A stretch of 64,000 nucleotides of DNA from Streptomyces fragilis (lineage in GTDB: Bacteria > Actinomycetota > Actinomycetes > Streptomycetales > Streptomycetaceae). The first letter of the stretch is position 1, and each line of letters starts with the position of its first letter. This document shows positions 10,941-18,460 of this stretch, piece by piece. The notes under the pieces are model-generated. The model made no database searches. It worked only from the letters and a program-made list of their open reading frames with translations, and was not told the DNA's origin. The stretch is from positions 476,032 through 540,031 of the forward strand of contig NZ_BEVZ01000005.1 in NCBI RefSeq assembly GCF_003112515.1. The letters run 5' to 3'. A program made the position numbers and the translations under genes.

Positions 10941-11260
10941 ATGCTCGCCCGGCTGCCGGAGGGCGGCCTGAGGGCCTTTGACGCGTACGAGAGCGCGGTG
11001 CTGCCCCTCCTCGCCTCGCCGAGTACGGCGGGCGTCTCGAGCGGCGGGTGCGCACCGCGGACGACCGGCTCGAGGCCCACCTCGTGTTCTTCCCGGCCGA
11101 GGATGCCCTCGACGCCTACCGCACGGACCCCCGCCGCTCTGCCGCCGCGCCCCTGCTGGAGTCCTCCGGCGCGGAGGTCCGGTTGCTCGCGGTCCGGGAC
11201 GTCGGCGACAGCGACGGCACCCGCCGCCGGCGGTCGGCCCCTGGCACCGCTGACCGCTGA
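10941..11260 (+). pseudogene. Frameshifted DUF1330-like protein
   Basis: The first frame reads MLARLPEGGLRAFDAYESAVLPLLA. The homologous continuation EYGGRLERRVRTADDRLEAHLVFFPAEDALDAYRTDP lies in the next frame. The shift is explained by a perfect 5-bp duplication TCGCC-TCGCC at 11011-11020; removing one copy restores a continuous DUF1330-like ferredoxin-fold protein of about 105 residues. Either a real mutation or a base-calling error, but it sits amid other broken genes, which favours decay. Confidence 0.78.
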
Positions 11261-11283
11261 GGGGGGAGGGCCGCCCTCGTGGC

Positions 11284-12090
11284 TTACGGCTTGCGCCCGA
11301 CGGCCCCGTACGAGTCGACGTGCGGGGCGGGGGTGCCGGGCTCGGGCCGCCACCGGGTGCAGGGGACGACGCCGGGGTCGACGAGGTCCAGACCGTCGAA
11401 GAAGGAGCCGATCTCCTCGGGGGAGCGGAGCCGGTACTGAACCGGGCCCCGGTCGTTGTGCTGCTCCTGGGCGGCGCGGAGTTCCTCGTTGGTGTCGGTG
11501 CCGTCGCAGATCAGGACATGGCTGCCGGAGGGCAGCGGGGCGACGAGACGGCGGACCAGGTCACGGGCCAGGCCGTCGTCCATCACGTGGCCCAGGATGC
11601 CGCTGAGGATGACCGCGACGGGCTTCTCGAGATCGAGGGTCCTGGCCGCCGCGTCCAGTACCGCCTCGGGCTGGTGGAGGTCGGCGTGCAGGTAGTCGGT
11701 GGCACCCTCCGGGCTGCCGACCAGCAGGGCGTGGGCATGGGCGAGGACGAGCGGGTCGTTGTCGACGTAGACGATCCGGCACTCGGGGGCCACCCGCTGG
11801 GCGAGCTCGTGGGTGTTGTCGGCGGTGGGCAGGCCGGTGCCGACGTCGAGGAACTGGCGGATGCCGGCGTCCGCAGCGAGGTAGGTGACCCCGCGGCGCA
11901 GGAAGGCGCGGAAGGAGCGGGCGTTCTCGGCGATCTGCGGGAACGCCGCCTGGAACTGGTCGGCGGCCTGCTGGTCGACCAGGTAGTTGTCCTTGCCGCC
12001 CAGCCAGTAGTTCCAGATCCTGGCCGAGTGCGGCACCGAGGTGTTGATCTCCGGTGCCGGTCCGCTGGAGCTTACGGGGGTGGTCGCCAT
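11284..12090 (-). CDS. SAM-dependent methyltransferase, DUF574/Methyltransf_19 family
   Basis: 268 residues. The actinomycete-specific signature is strong: the N-terminal PEINTSVPHSARIWNYWLGGKDNYLVD, FLDVGTGLPTADNTHE (SAM loop), VYVDNDPLVLAHA and ILSGILGHVMDD. Streptomyces genomes encode many copies of this family, often beside regulators, and none has a well-established substrate. The ATG start has aggagag upstream. It is encoded alone, downstream-facing the DUF1330 pseudogene. The family is sure, the function unknown. Confidence 0.92.
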   Translation of the reverse strand: MATTPVSSSGPAPEINTSVPHSARIWNYWLGGKDNYLVDQQAADQFQAAFPQIAENARSFRAFLRRGVTYLAADAGIRQFLDVGTGLPTADNTHELAQRVAPECRIVYVDNDPLVLAHAHALLVGSPEGATDYLHADLHQPEAVLDAAARTLDLEKPVAVILSGILGHVMDDGLARDLVRRLVAPLPSGSHVLICDGTDTNEELRAAQEQHNDRGPVQYRLRSPEEIGSFFDGLDLVDPGVVPCTRWRPEPGTPAPHVDSYGAVGRKP

Positions 12091-12390
12091 GCGCTGCTCT
12101 CCTGTCCCACGAGTGATCGTCCGCCAACGCGCATGCTACGAGGTTGACTTGGGCGTACATCGGGGAAACGGGATGCCGACCGCGTCTTGATCCCGGGCGG
12201 GACCCGGAACGCGAGGGCGACGGCATGGTTCGGTCGACGGTGTGGTCGCTCCGTTCGGGGACCGGGCCGGCAGCCGCGGCGGGTGGAAGGCGGGCGCGCG
12301 GCTGTCCCTCGGGCACGCGCCCGCCTTGCTGGTGGGCCCGAGCCGGGCGCCGGGGCGTCGGCCCGGACGGCCGGTGGCGGGGGTGAACAG

Positions 12391-12424
12391 GCGGGCGGGA
12401 CCGCCCGGCAGCGGTCCCGCCCGC
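12391..12424. terminator. Terminator downstream of nirD
   Basis: A perfect 13-bp stem, GCGGGCGGGACCG (12391-12403) with its complement at 12412-12424, around an 8-nt loop, 45 bp after the nirD stop on the minus strand. The rest of the 12091-12468 gap shows no gene. Confidence 0.85.
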
Positions 12425-12468
12425 CCGTCTCCGCGTCCCCCGCACGCGGCTCCCCGCGGGGCCCGGGC

Positions 12469-12846
12469 CTAGGCGGCCCGGACCTCGTAGGTCGTCAGGC
12501 GGACCGTCTCGTCGTCGAGGCAGACACCGGTGACGAGGTCGAAGCGCTGCTTCAGCAGGGGGGAGGCCACGAAGGGCTGGCCGGCCCGGCTGCCGAGGAG
12601 GCCGCGGGAGAGGACGGCGGCGCCGGTGAAGGGGTCGCGGTTGTCGACGGCGTGGAGGCGGCCCGCGCGGTCGAGGAAGACGGCGGCCTGGCGGCCGTCG
12701 GGGAGGAGGGCGGCGACCCCGCGGCCGGGGACCAGCCGGTCCAGGTCGCAGACGGTCAGCCAGTCCTCGCCGGCCCGCAGCCGGACGGCCGCGCGGGGCA
12801 GGGTGGCAGCAGGGGTGGCAGCAGCGGTGACGACGGCAGTGCTCAT
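12469..12846 (-). CDS. nirD: Assimilatory nitrite reductase small subunit
   Basis: 125 residues. Rieske-like fold without the iron-sulfur ligands, as in NirD: WLTVCDLDRLVPGRGVAALLPDGRQAAVF, VDNRDPFTGAAVLSRGLLG, and KQRFDLVTGVCLDD near the C-terminus. It supports the NirB catalytic subunit in reducing nitrite to ammonium with NAD(P)H. The ATG at 12846 overlaps the nirB stop by 4 nt (ATGA), so translation is probably coupled. The Ala/Thr-rich first 15 residues are extra. Last gene of the operon, followed by a hairpin. Confidence 0.94.
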   Translation of the reverse strand: MSTAVVTAAATPAATLPRAAVRLRAGEDWLTVCDLDRLVPGRGVAALLPDGRQAAVFLDRAGRLHAVDNRDPFTGAAVLSRGLLGSRAGQPFVASPLLKQRFDLVTGVCLDDETVRLTTYEVRAA

Positions 12847-15470
12847 CGGGTCGCGGTCCCTTCCATCTGGCGGGTGCCGATCTGCAGCAGCGGCAGGTCG
12901 GGCTTGATCTGGCCGCGCTCGGGGACGAACGCGACCATCGGGTCGGGGGTCTCGGGGGCGTTCACGAAGGAGACGAAGCGCTCCAGCTTCTCCGGGTCGG
13001 CCAGCACCGCCGCCCACTCGTCGCGGTAGTGGGCCACGTGCGCGGCCATCAGCCGCTCCAGCTCGTCGCAGATGCCGAGCGAGTCGTGGACGACCACGTC
13101 ACGGACGTGGTCCAGGCCGCCGGGGATACGGTCCAGCCACACCGAGGTGCGCTCCAGGCGGTCGGCGGTGCGGATGTAGAACATCAGGAACCGGTCGATG
13201 AGCCGGACGAGTTCGGCGTCGGAGAGGTCCTGGGCGAGCAGGTCCGCGTGGCGCGGGGTCGCGCCGCCGTTGCCGCCGACGCACAGGTTCCAGCCGTTCG
13301 CGGTGGCGATCACGCCGAAGTCCTTGGACTGGGCCTCCGCGCACTCGCGGGCGCAGCCGGAGACCGCGGACTTGAGCTTGTGCGGGGAGCGCAGGCCCCG
13401 GTAGCGCAGCTCCAGGTCGATGGCCATGCGCACGGAGTCCTGCACGCCGTAGCGGCACCAGGTCTGCCCCACGCAGGACTTCACGGTGCGCAGCGACTTG
13501 CCGTAGGCGTGGCCCGACTCGAAGCCGGCGTCCACCAAGCGCGCCCAGATCCGCGGCAGTTGCTCGACGCGGGCGCCGAACATGTCGATCCGCTGGCCGC
13601 CGGTGATCTTGGTGTAGAGGCCGAAGTCCCGGGCGATCTCGCCGATCACGATCAGCTTCTCCGGGGCGATCTCACCGCCGGGGATGCGCGGGACGACCGA
13701 GTAGGAGCCGTTCTTCTGCAGGTTGGCGAGGAAGTGGTCGTTGGTGTCCTGCAGGGCCGCCTGCTCGCCGTCCAGGACGTGGGCGTCGGCGCCGATCGCG
13801 GGCGCCAGGGTGGCCAGCATGTTGGCGACGGAGGGCTTGCAGATCTCGCAGCCGTCGCCGCCGCGGGCCTCCTCGCGGCCGTGGCGGTCCAGCAGCTCAC
13901 GGTAGGAGGTGACGCGCAGGGCGAGGACGATCTCGTACAGCTCCTCGCGGGTCTGGGCGAAGCAGCCGCACAGGCCCTTGTCGACCTCGATGCCGCTCGC
14001 CTCCAGCTCCGCCTCGACGAGCTGCCCCAGCACCTTCACGCAGGAGCCGCAGCCGGTGCCGGCCTTGGTGCACTTCTTCACCTCGGGCACCGTCACGCAC
14101 CGGTGGTCGGTGACCGCGCCGCGGATCGCGCCCTTGGTGACGTTGTGACAGGAGCAGATGATCGCCTCGTCCGGCAGCGCGGAGGGGCCGAGCTGCGCCC
14201 CGCCGCCCGCGGCCCCGGCGGGGAGCACCAGGCTCTCCGGGGAGACGGGCGGGACCGAGCCGGTGAGCGCGCGCAGCGTGCCGTAGGCCTCGGCGTCGCC
14301 GACCAGGATGCCGCCCAGCAGGGTGCCGTCCCGGCCGACGACCAGCTTCTTGTACAGGCCGGCCCGGGAGTCGGAGTACACGACGTCCAGGCAGCCCTCG
14401 GCGGCGCCGTGCGCGTCGCCGAAGGAGGCCACGTCCACGCCCAGCAGCTTCAGCTTGGTGGAGAGGTCCGCGCCGGTGAACGCGGCGGCCTCGTCGGAGG
14501 CGATCGCGGCCGCCGCGGTCTGCGCCATCTCGTAACCGGGGGCGACCAGGCCGTAGACCCGGCCGTCCGCGGCCAGCGCGCACTCGCCGATGGCGAAGAC
14601 CCGCTCGTCGCCGACGGTCCGGCACTGCTCGTCGACCGCGATGCCGCCGCGCTCGCCGACCTGCAAACCGCAGTCGCGGGCCAGCTGGTCGCGGGGGCGG
14701 ACGCCGGCCGAGAAGATCACCAGGTCGACGGCGAGTTCGGCGCCGTTGGACAGCTTCATCCCGGTGACCGCGCCGTCGTCGCCGGTCAGCACCTCCTGGG
14801 TGCCGGCGCCGGTGTGCACGGTCAGGCCCATCTGCTCGATGGTGCGCAGCAGGGCCGCGCCGCCGCCGTCGTCGACCTGCACCGGCATCAGCCGGGGCGC
14901 GAACTCCACGATGTGGGCGTCGAGTCCGAGGCCCTTGAGGGCGCCGGCGGCCTCCAGGCCGAGCAGGCCGCCGCCGACCACCGCGCCGGTGGTGGCGCGC
15001 GCCTTCGCCCACTCCTCGATGGCCAGCAGGTCCTCGATCGTGCGGTAGACGAAGCAGCCGTCCGCGTCCTTGCCGGGGACCGGCGGGACGAACGGGTAGG
15101 AGCCGGTGGCGAGGACGAGGGTGTCGTAGGCAACGGTCAGCCCGGAGCGGGCGGTGACGGTGCGGGCCTCGCGGTCGACGGACCCGGCCGGGTCGCCCAG
15201 GTGCAGCTCGATGCCGTGCTTCTCGATGAACTCCAGGTCTGTCATGGAGAGTTCGTCGGGCGTCGTGCCGGAGAAGTAGGAGGTCAGGTGCACCCGGTCG
15301 TAGGCCGGGCGGGGCTCCTCGCAGAGCACGACCACGCGGTGCGTGGCGGTGAGCCCGCGCTCCGCCAGGGCCTCCAGGAAGCGCTGGCCGACCATGCCGT
15401 GGCCGACGAGCACGATCGTGGGGACGGTCCCGTGGGACAGCGCGGCGGAGCCGGTGGTGGGCGTGGGCAT
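12843..15470 (-). CDS. nirB: Assimilatory nitrite reductase [NAD(P)H] large subunit
   Basis: 875 residues, full length. Order: FAD domain (VLVGHGMVGQRFLEAL), NAD domain (GGGLLGLEAAGAL), BFD-like [2Fe-2S] repeats (ICSCHNVTKG, CTKAGTGCGSC, about 437-475; then CGCFAQTREEL and CEICKP), and the sulfite/nitrite reductase half with siroheme-[4Fe-4S] cysteines (CVGQTWCRYG about 665 and SGCARECAEAQ about 707). Reduces nitrite to ammonium in the cytoplasm; needs siroheme, for which a chelatase gene lies at 29374. The start ATG overlaps the previous stop by one base (TGATG). Probably GlnR-controlled through the box at 16711. Confidence 0.97.
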   Translation of the reverse strand: MPTPTTGSAALSHGTVPTIVLVGHGMVGQRFLEALAERGLTATHRVVVLCEEPRPAYDRVHLTSYFSGTTPDELSMTDLEFIEKHGIELHLGDPAGSVDREARTVTARSGLTVAYDTLVLATGSYPFVPPVPGKDADGCFVYRTIEDLLAIEEWAKARATTGAVVGGGLLGLEAAGALKGLGLDAHIVEFAPRLMPVQVDDGGGAALLRTIEQMGLTVHTGAGTQEVLTGDDGAVTGMKLSNGAELAVDLVIFSAGVRPRDQLARDCGLQVGERGGIAVDEQCRTVGDERVFAIGECALAADGRVYGLVAPGYEMAQTAAAAIASDEAAAFTGADLSTKLKLLGVDVASFGDAHGAAEGCLDVVYSDSRAGLYKKLVVGRDGTLLGGILVGDAEAYGTLRALTGSVPPVSPESLVLPAGAAGGGAQLGPSALPDEAIICSCHNVTKGAIRGAVTDHRCVTVPEVKKCTKAGTGCGSCVKVLGQLVEAELEASGIEVDKGLCGCFAQTREELYEIVLALRVTSYRELLDRHGREEARGGDGCEICKPSVANMLATLAPAIGADAHVLDGEQAALQDTNDHFLANLQKNGSYSVVPRIPGGEIAPEKLIVIGEIARDFGLYTKITGGQRIDMFGARVEQLPRIWARLVDAGFESGHAYGKSLRTVKSCVGQTWCRYGVQDSVRMAIDLELRYRGLRSPHKLKSAVSGCARECAEAQSKDFGVIATANGWNLCVGGNGGATPRHADLLAQDLSDAELVRLIDRFLMFYIRTADRLERTSVWLDRIPGGLDHVRDVVVHDSLGICDELERLMAAHVAHYRDEWAAVLADPEKLERFVSFVNAPETPDPMVAFVPERGQIKPDLPLLQIGTRQMEGTATR

Positions 15471-16687
15471 CAGGAGCCTCCGTCGTTGGTGAGCAGGTGG
15501 AGCAGGGGGGCGCCGCCGGAGGGCAGCGGCTCTGCTCCCTCCCAGGCGCGGGCCAGCGCGCCGACCGTGCCGAGTTCGCCGACCAGGACGCCCCCGACCA
15601 GGCGGTCCTCACGGACCACGACCTTGCGGTAGGTGCCGCGGGTGGCGTCGGCCAGCTGGACCACGTCGTCGCCGGGCAGCGGGGTGAGCTCGCCGAACGC
15701 GGCGAGGTCGAAGGGGCGGTCGGAGAAGAGGGTCAGCCGGGTGAGGGCGCGGGTGCCGGTGTAGCGGGCGTCGCCGTCGCCGGCCAGGGACAGGGCGAGG
15801 ACCTCCGCCTGTTCCAGCGCGGGAGTGGCCAGCCCGTAGACCTGGCCGTCGTGCTCGGCGCAGTCGCCCAGCGCCCGCACGTGCGGGTCGCTGGTGCGCA
15901 GCCGGTCGTCGACGACGATCCCCTTGCGGACGTCCAGCCCCGCGCCCCGCGCCAGGCCGGTGCGGGGGCGGACCCCGCAGGCCAGCACCACCACGTCGGC
16001 GCCCAGGGCGTAGCCGTCGGCCATCTCCACCGAGCGGACCGCGCCCTCCACCACCCGGATGTCGCGCACCCGCAGTTCGGTGTGGACCTCGACGCCGAGG
16101 TCCTCCAGGTGCCGCCGCACCAGCGCCGAGGCGGCGGGGTCCAGCTGGCGCTCCATCAGCCGCTCGGACTGCTGCGCCAGCACGACCTGCGCACCGCGCT
16201 CGGCCAGCGCCCGGGCCGCGGACACGCCGAGCAGCCCGCCGCCCACCACGACCGCCCGGGTGCCGGGGCGCACCGCCGCCGACAGCTCCAGGCAGTCGTC
16301 CATGGTGCGGAACGCGTGCACCCCGCGCGGCAGTTGGTGGTCGCCGACGGCGAACAGGCCGCGCAGCGGGGGCAGCACCGGGTTGGAGCCGGTGGCCAGG
16401 ACCAGCGTCCCGTACTCCAGCTCGCGCCCGTCGTCGCAGAACACCCGCCGCGCGTCCCGGTCGATCTTCACCGCCCGGGCCCGCACCAGGCCGGCCGGCG
16501 CGGGCAGCCCGATCACCTCCGGGGCGTACCGCCCGGCCAGCACCTCGGCGAGCAGCACCCTGTTGTACGGCCGGTGCTCCTCCTCGCCGACCAGCACCGC
16601 CGGCACGCCCAGCTCGCCGAGCCGGCGGGCGAGGCGCACCCCCGCGGGACCGGCCCCGATCACCACCACACGCTGTTGCGACGTCAT
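15470..16687 (-). CDS. NirB-like FAD/NAD(P)H oxidoreductase, first gene of the nitrite operon
   Basis: 405 residues. It resembles only the flavoprotein half of NirB: VVIGAGPAGVRLARRL, LATGSNPVLPP, VVVGGGLLGVSAARAL, VRALGDCAEHDGQVYGL and a C-terminal GTYRKVVVREDRLVGGVLVGE module. It lacks the BFD, siroheme and iron-sulfur parts. Likely an electron-transfer partner, feeding either NirB or the separately encoded nitrate reductase, which has no reductase subunit of its own. The ATG at 16687 sits 23 nt from a GlnR-type box. Co-translated with nirB through a TGATG junction. Confidence 0.88.
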   Translation of the reverse strand: MTSQQRVVVIGAGPAGVRLARRLGELGVPAVLVGEEEHRPYNRVLLAEVLAGRYAPEVIGLPAPAGLVRARAVKIDRDARRVFCDDGRELEYGTLVLATGSNPVLPPLRGLFAVGDHQLPRGVHAFRTMDDCLELSAAVRPGTRAVVVGGGLLGVSAARALAERGAQVVLAQQSERLMERQLDPAASALVRRHLEDLGVEVHTELRVRDIRVVEGAVRSVEMADGYALGADVVVLACGVRPRTGLARGAGLDVRKGIVVDDRLRTSDPHVRALGDCAEHDGQVYGLATPALEQAEVLALSLAGDGDARYTGTRALTRLTLFSDRPFDLAAFGELTPLPGDDVVQLADATRGTYRKVVVREDRLVGGVLVGELGTVGALARAWEGAEPLPSGGAPLLHLLTNDGGS

Positions 16688-16710
16688 ACCCGCAAGGGTG
16701 CGGCGCGGGT

Positions 16711-16748
16711 GTTACCCGACCGCATCCCTCCCGTTTCCCGCGAGGAAC
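16711..16748. promoter_or_regulatory. GlnR-type box before the nitrite reductase operon
   Basis: On the plus strand: GTTAC (16711-16715), GCATC (16722-16726), GTTTC (16733-16737), GGAAC (16744-16748), each separated by exactly 6 nt. This fits the known GlnR pattern gTnAc-n6-GaAAc repeated twice, with one exact and three partial half-sites. It ends 23 nt from the ATG at 16687; the box before nasA has the same distance. Confidence 0.82.
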
Positions 16749-16857
16749 GCTGCCCTCAGCGGGGGAGGGGCGACGGTGTGAGGGGCGCGCGGACGGGAGG
16801 GACCGCCGGGTCCGGGGATCACCGGCGGACGGGGCGGCGGCCTGCGAGCATGGCGCC

Positions 16858-17598
16858 ATGGACTCACGAGTGGTCGGGATACCCGGCGTGGACGGCACCG
16901 AACGGGTGGCCGTGGTGATCGACGTGATGCGGGCGTTCACCACGGCCGCGTGGGCCTTCCACCGCGGGGCGGACAGGATCGTCCTCGCCGCGGACGGGAA
17001 GGAGGCGTTGGAGCTCAAGGCGGACCACCCGGGATGGCTCGCGCTCAAGGACGGTGCGCCGGCCCCCGGATTCGACCTCGTCAACTCGCCCGGTGCGCTG
17101 CGGGAGTCGGACCTGACCGGGCGTACCGTGATCCAGACGACCACGGCCGGCACGGTCGGGGCCCTGGCGGTCGCCGGGGCGGACCTGGCCCTGTGCGCCG
17201 GCTTCGCGGTGGCCGGGGCGACGGCCCGGGCCCTCGCGGACCACGGGGCCGACGCGGTGACGTTCGTCGCCACCGGTGAGGACGGCCGCGCCGAGGAGGA
17301 CCTGGCCTGCGCCGCGTACCTGGACCGGCTCCTGGCCGAAGGCCGCGTCGACCCCGCGCCCTACCTGCGGCGGGCCCGCACGTCCCGGGCCGCGGACGAC
17401 CTGCGCGGCGGGCGGCGCGGCGGCGCCCACCCCGACGACGTGGAGCTGTGCCTGGAGGTGGACCGGTTCGACTTCGCCATGGCGCTCGGGGCCATGGACG
17501 GGCTGACCGTGCTCCGGCCCCTCCCGCGCGCGGGCGCGACGGGACGGGCGGCGGGGGCGGGCGCGACGGGAACGGTCGCCGCCGACCCGGCTCCCTGA
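16858..17598 (+). CDS. ComB-family protein (2-phosphosulfolactate phosphatase-like)
   Basis: 246 residues. The conserved ComB features are VAVVIDVMRAFTTAAWAF, LVNSPGAL, GRTVIQTTTAGTVGAL, FVATGEDGRAEEDLACA and a C-terminal DRFDFAMAL. ComB hydrolyses 2-phosphosulfolactate in coenzyme M synthesis, a pathway Streptomyces lacks, so the physiological substrate is unknown. The Ala/Gly/Thr-rich last 30 residues look dispensable. Divergent from the nitrite operon; the promoter region would be shared with the GlnR box. Confidence 0.85.
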   Translation: MDSRVVGIPGVDGTERVAVVIDVMRAFTTAAWAFHRGADRIVLAADGKEALELKADHPGWLALKDGAPAPGFDLVNSPGALRESDLTGRTVIQTTTAGTVGALAVAGADLALCAGFAVAGATARALADHGADAVTFVATGEDGRAEEDLACAAYLDRLLAEGRVDPAPYLRRARTSRAADDLRGGRRGGAHPDDVELCLEVDRFDFAMALGAMDGLTVLRPLPRAGATGRAAGAGATGTVAADPAP

Positions 17599-17752
17599 GC
17601 CGCGGTGTCCCGGCGGACCACGGCGGCGGCCCGGAGGGACGGAGCCCGGGCCCGGACGGCCGGCCGGTCGGCACGGACGGGCGCGAGGTGTTCCCCCGGC
17701 GGGTCGACGAGGTCGGCCCCACCTCGGCCGGTCCGCGCGACGCGCCGCGGGC

Positions 17753-18295
17753 TCAGACCTTCTCGAGGGGCCGGTGCGGTTCCGCGGGGAGGGTGACCGT
17801 GATGGTGTCGCCGGGGCGGACGACGCCGCCGGTGCGGACCACGCCCATGACACCGGCCTTGCGGATGACGTCGCCGGACTCGTCGCGGCCCACCACGTGC
17901 CGCAGCAGGCCCCGCTGGTAGGCGTCGATCTGCAGGCAGGGGTTGCGCAGCCCGGTCACCTCGACGACCGCCTCCTCGCCGAGCCGCAGCAGCGTGCCGG
18001 TGGGCAGGCCCAGCAGGTCCACGCCGCGGGTGGTGACGTTCTCCCCCATCTCGCCCGGCGCGACCACGTAACCGGCGGACACGACCTCGTCGAACAGCTC
18101 CGTGTGGAGGAGGTGCACCTGGCGGAGGTTGGGCTGCGTGGGGTCCTGCGCCACGCGTGACCGGTGCTTCACGGTCACGCCCGCGTGGGCGTCGCCCTCC
18201 ACACCGAGCCCGGCGAGCAGGGTGATGCTCTCCTCGTTGGGCTTGGTGAAGGTGTGCTCCTTGCTCCGGCTGACGGCGACTACGGTTCCGGTCAC
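17753..18295 (-). CDS. MOSC domain protein
   Basis: About 180 residues. MOSC core: GLGVEGDAHAG, RQVHLLHTELFDEV, GEMGENVTTRGVDLLGLPTGTLLRLG, VTGLRNPCLQIDAY (the conserved Cys) and GVVRTGGVVRPGD. MOSC domains carry sulfur or bind molybdenum cofactor (as in MOCOS and YiiM, which reduces N-hydroxylated compounds). The GTG at 18295 is preceded by ggggag; the frame stays open to 18358. A link with the nearby molybdoenzyme NasA is possible but unproven. It converges with the ComB gene. Confidence 0.88.
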   Translation of the reverse strand: MTGTVVAVSRSKEHTFTKPNEESITLLAGLGVEGDAHAGVTVKHRSRVAQDPTQPNLRQVHLLHTELFDEVVSAGYVVAPGEMGENVTTRGVDLLGLPTGTLLRLGEEAVVEVTGLRNPCLQIDAYQRGLLRHVVGRDESGDVIRKAGVMGVVRTGGVVRPGDTITVTLPAEPHRPLEKV

Positions 18296-18460
18296 GGTCT
18301 CCCCTTGTTCGGCACGATGCTCGGGGAACAGCCAAGTTGAGCGGAGGGGAAAGGTCAATGGGAGTCTTCCCCGAGGTCAGGGGTTTCCCGCGGGGTGACT
18401 CAGCCCGGCGGACGTGCCCCGGCCCGGCCCCCTGCCGTGCGGGGGCCGGGCCGGGCCGGA

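Noticed and set aside
13029..15632. 867-codon open frame opposite nirB, and similar long antisense frames such as 18878-20563, 30-32 kb and 43916-46294
   Set aside because: High-GC DNA gives long open frames on the wrong strand. These encode Gly/Arg/Val-rich sequence without any family motif, while the opposite strand has complete conserved proteins.
16858..17598. Coenzyme M biosynthesis from the ComB-like gene
   Set aside because: No ComA, ComC or other pathway genes are visible and actinomycetes are not known to make coenzyme M; only the fold is claimed.
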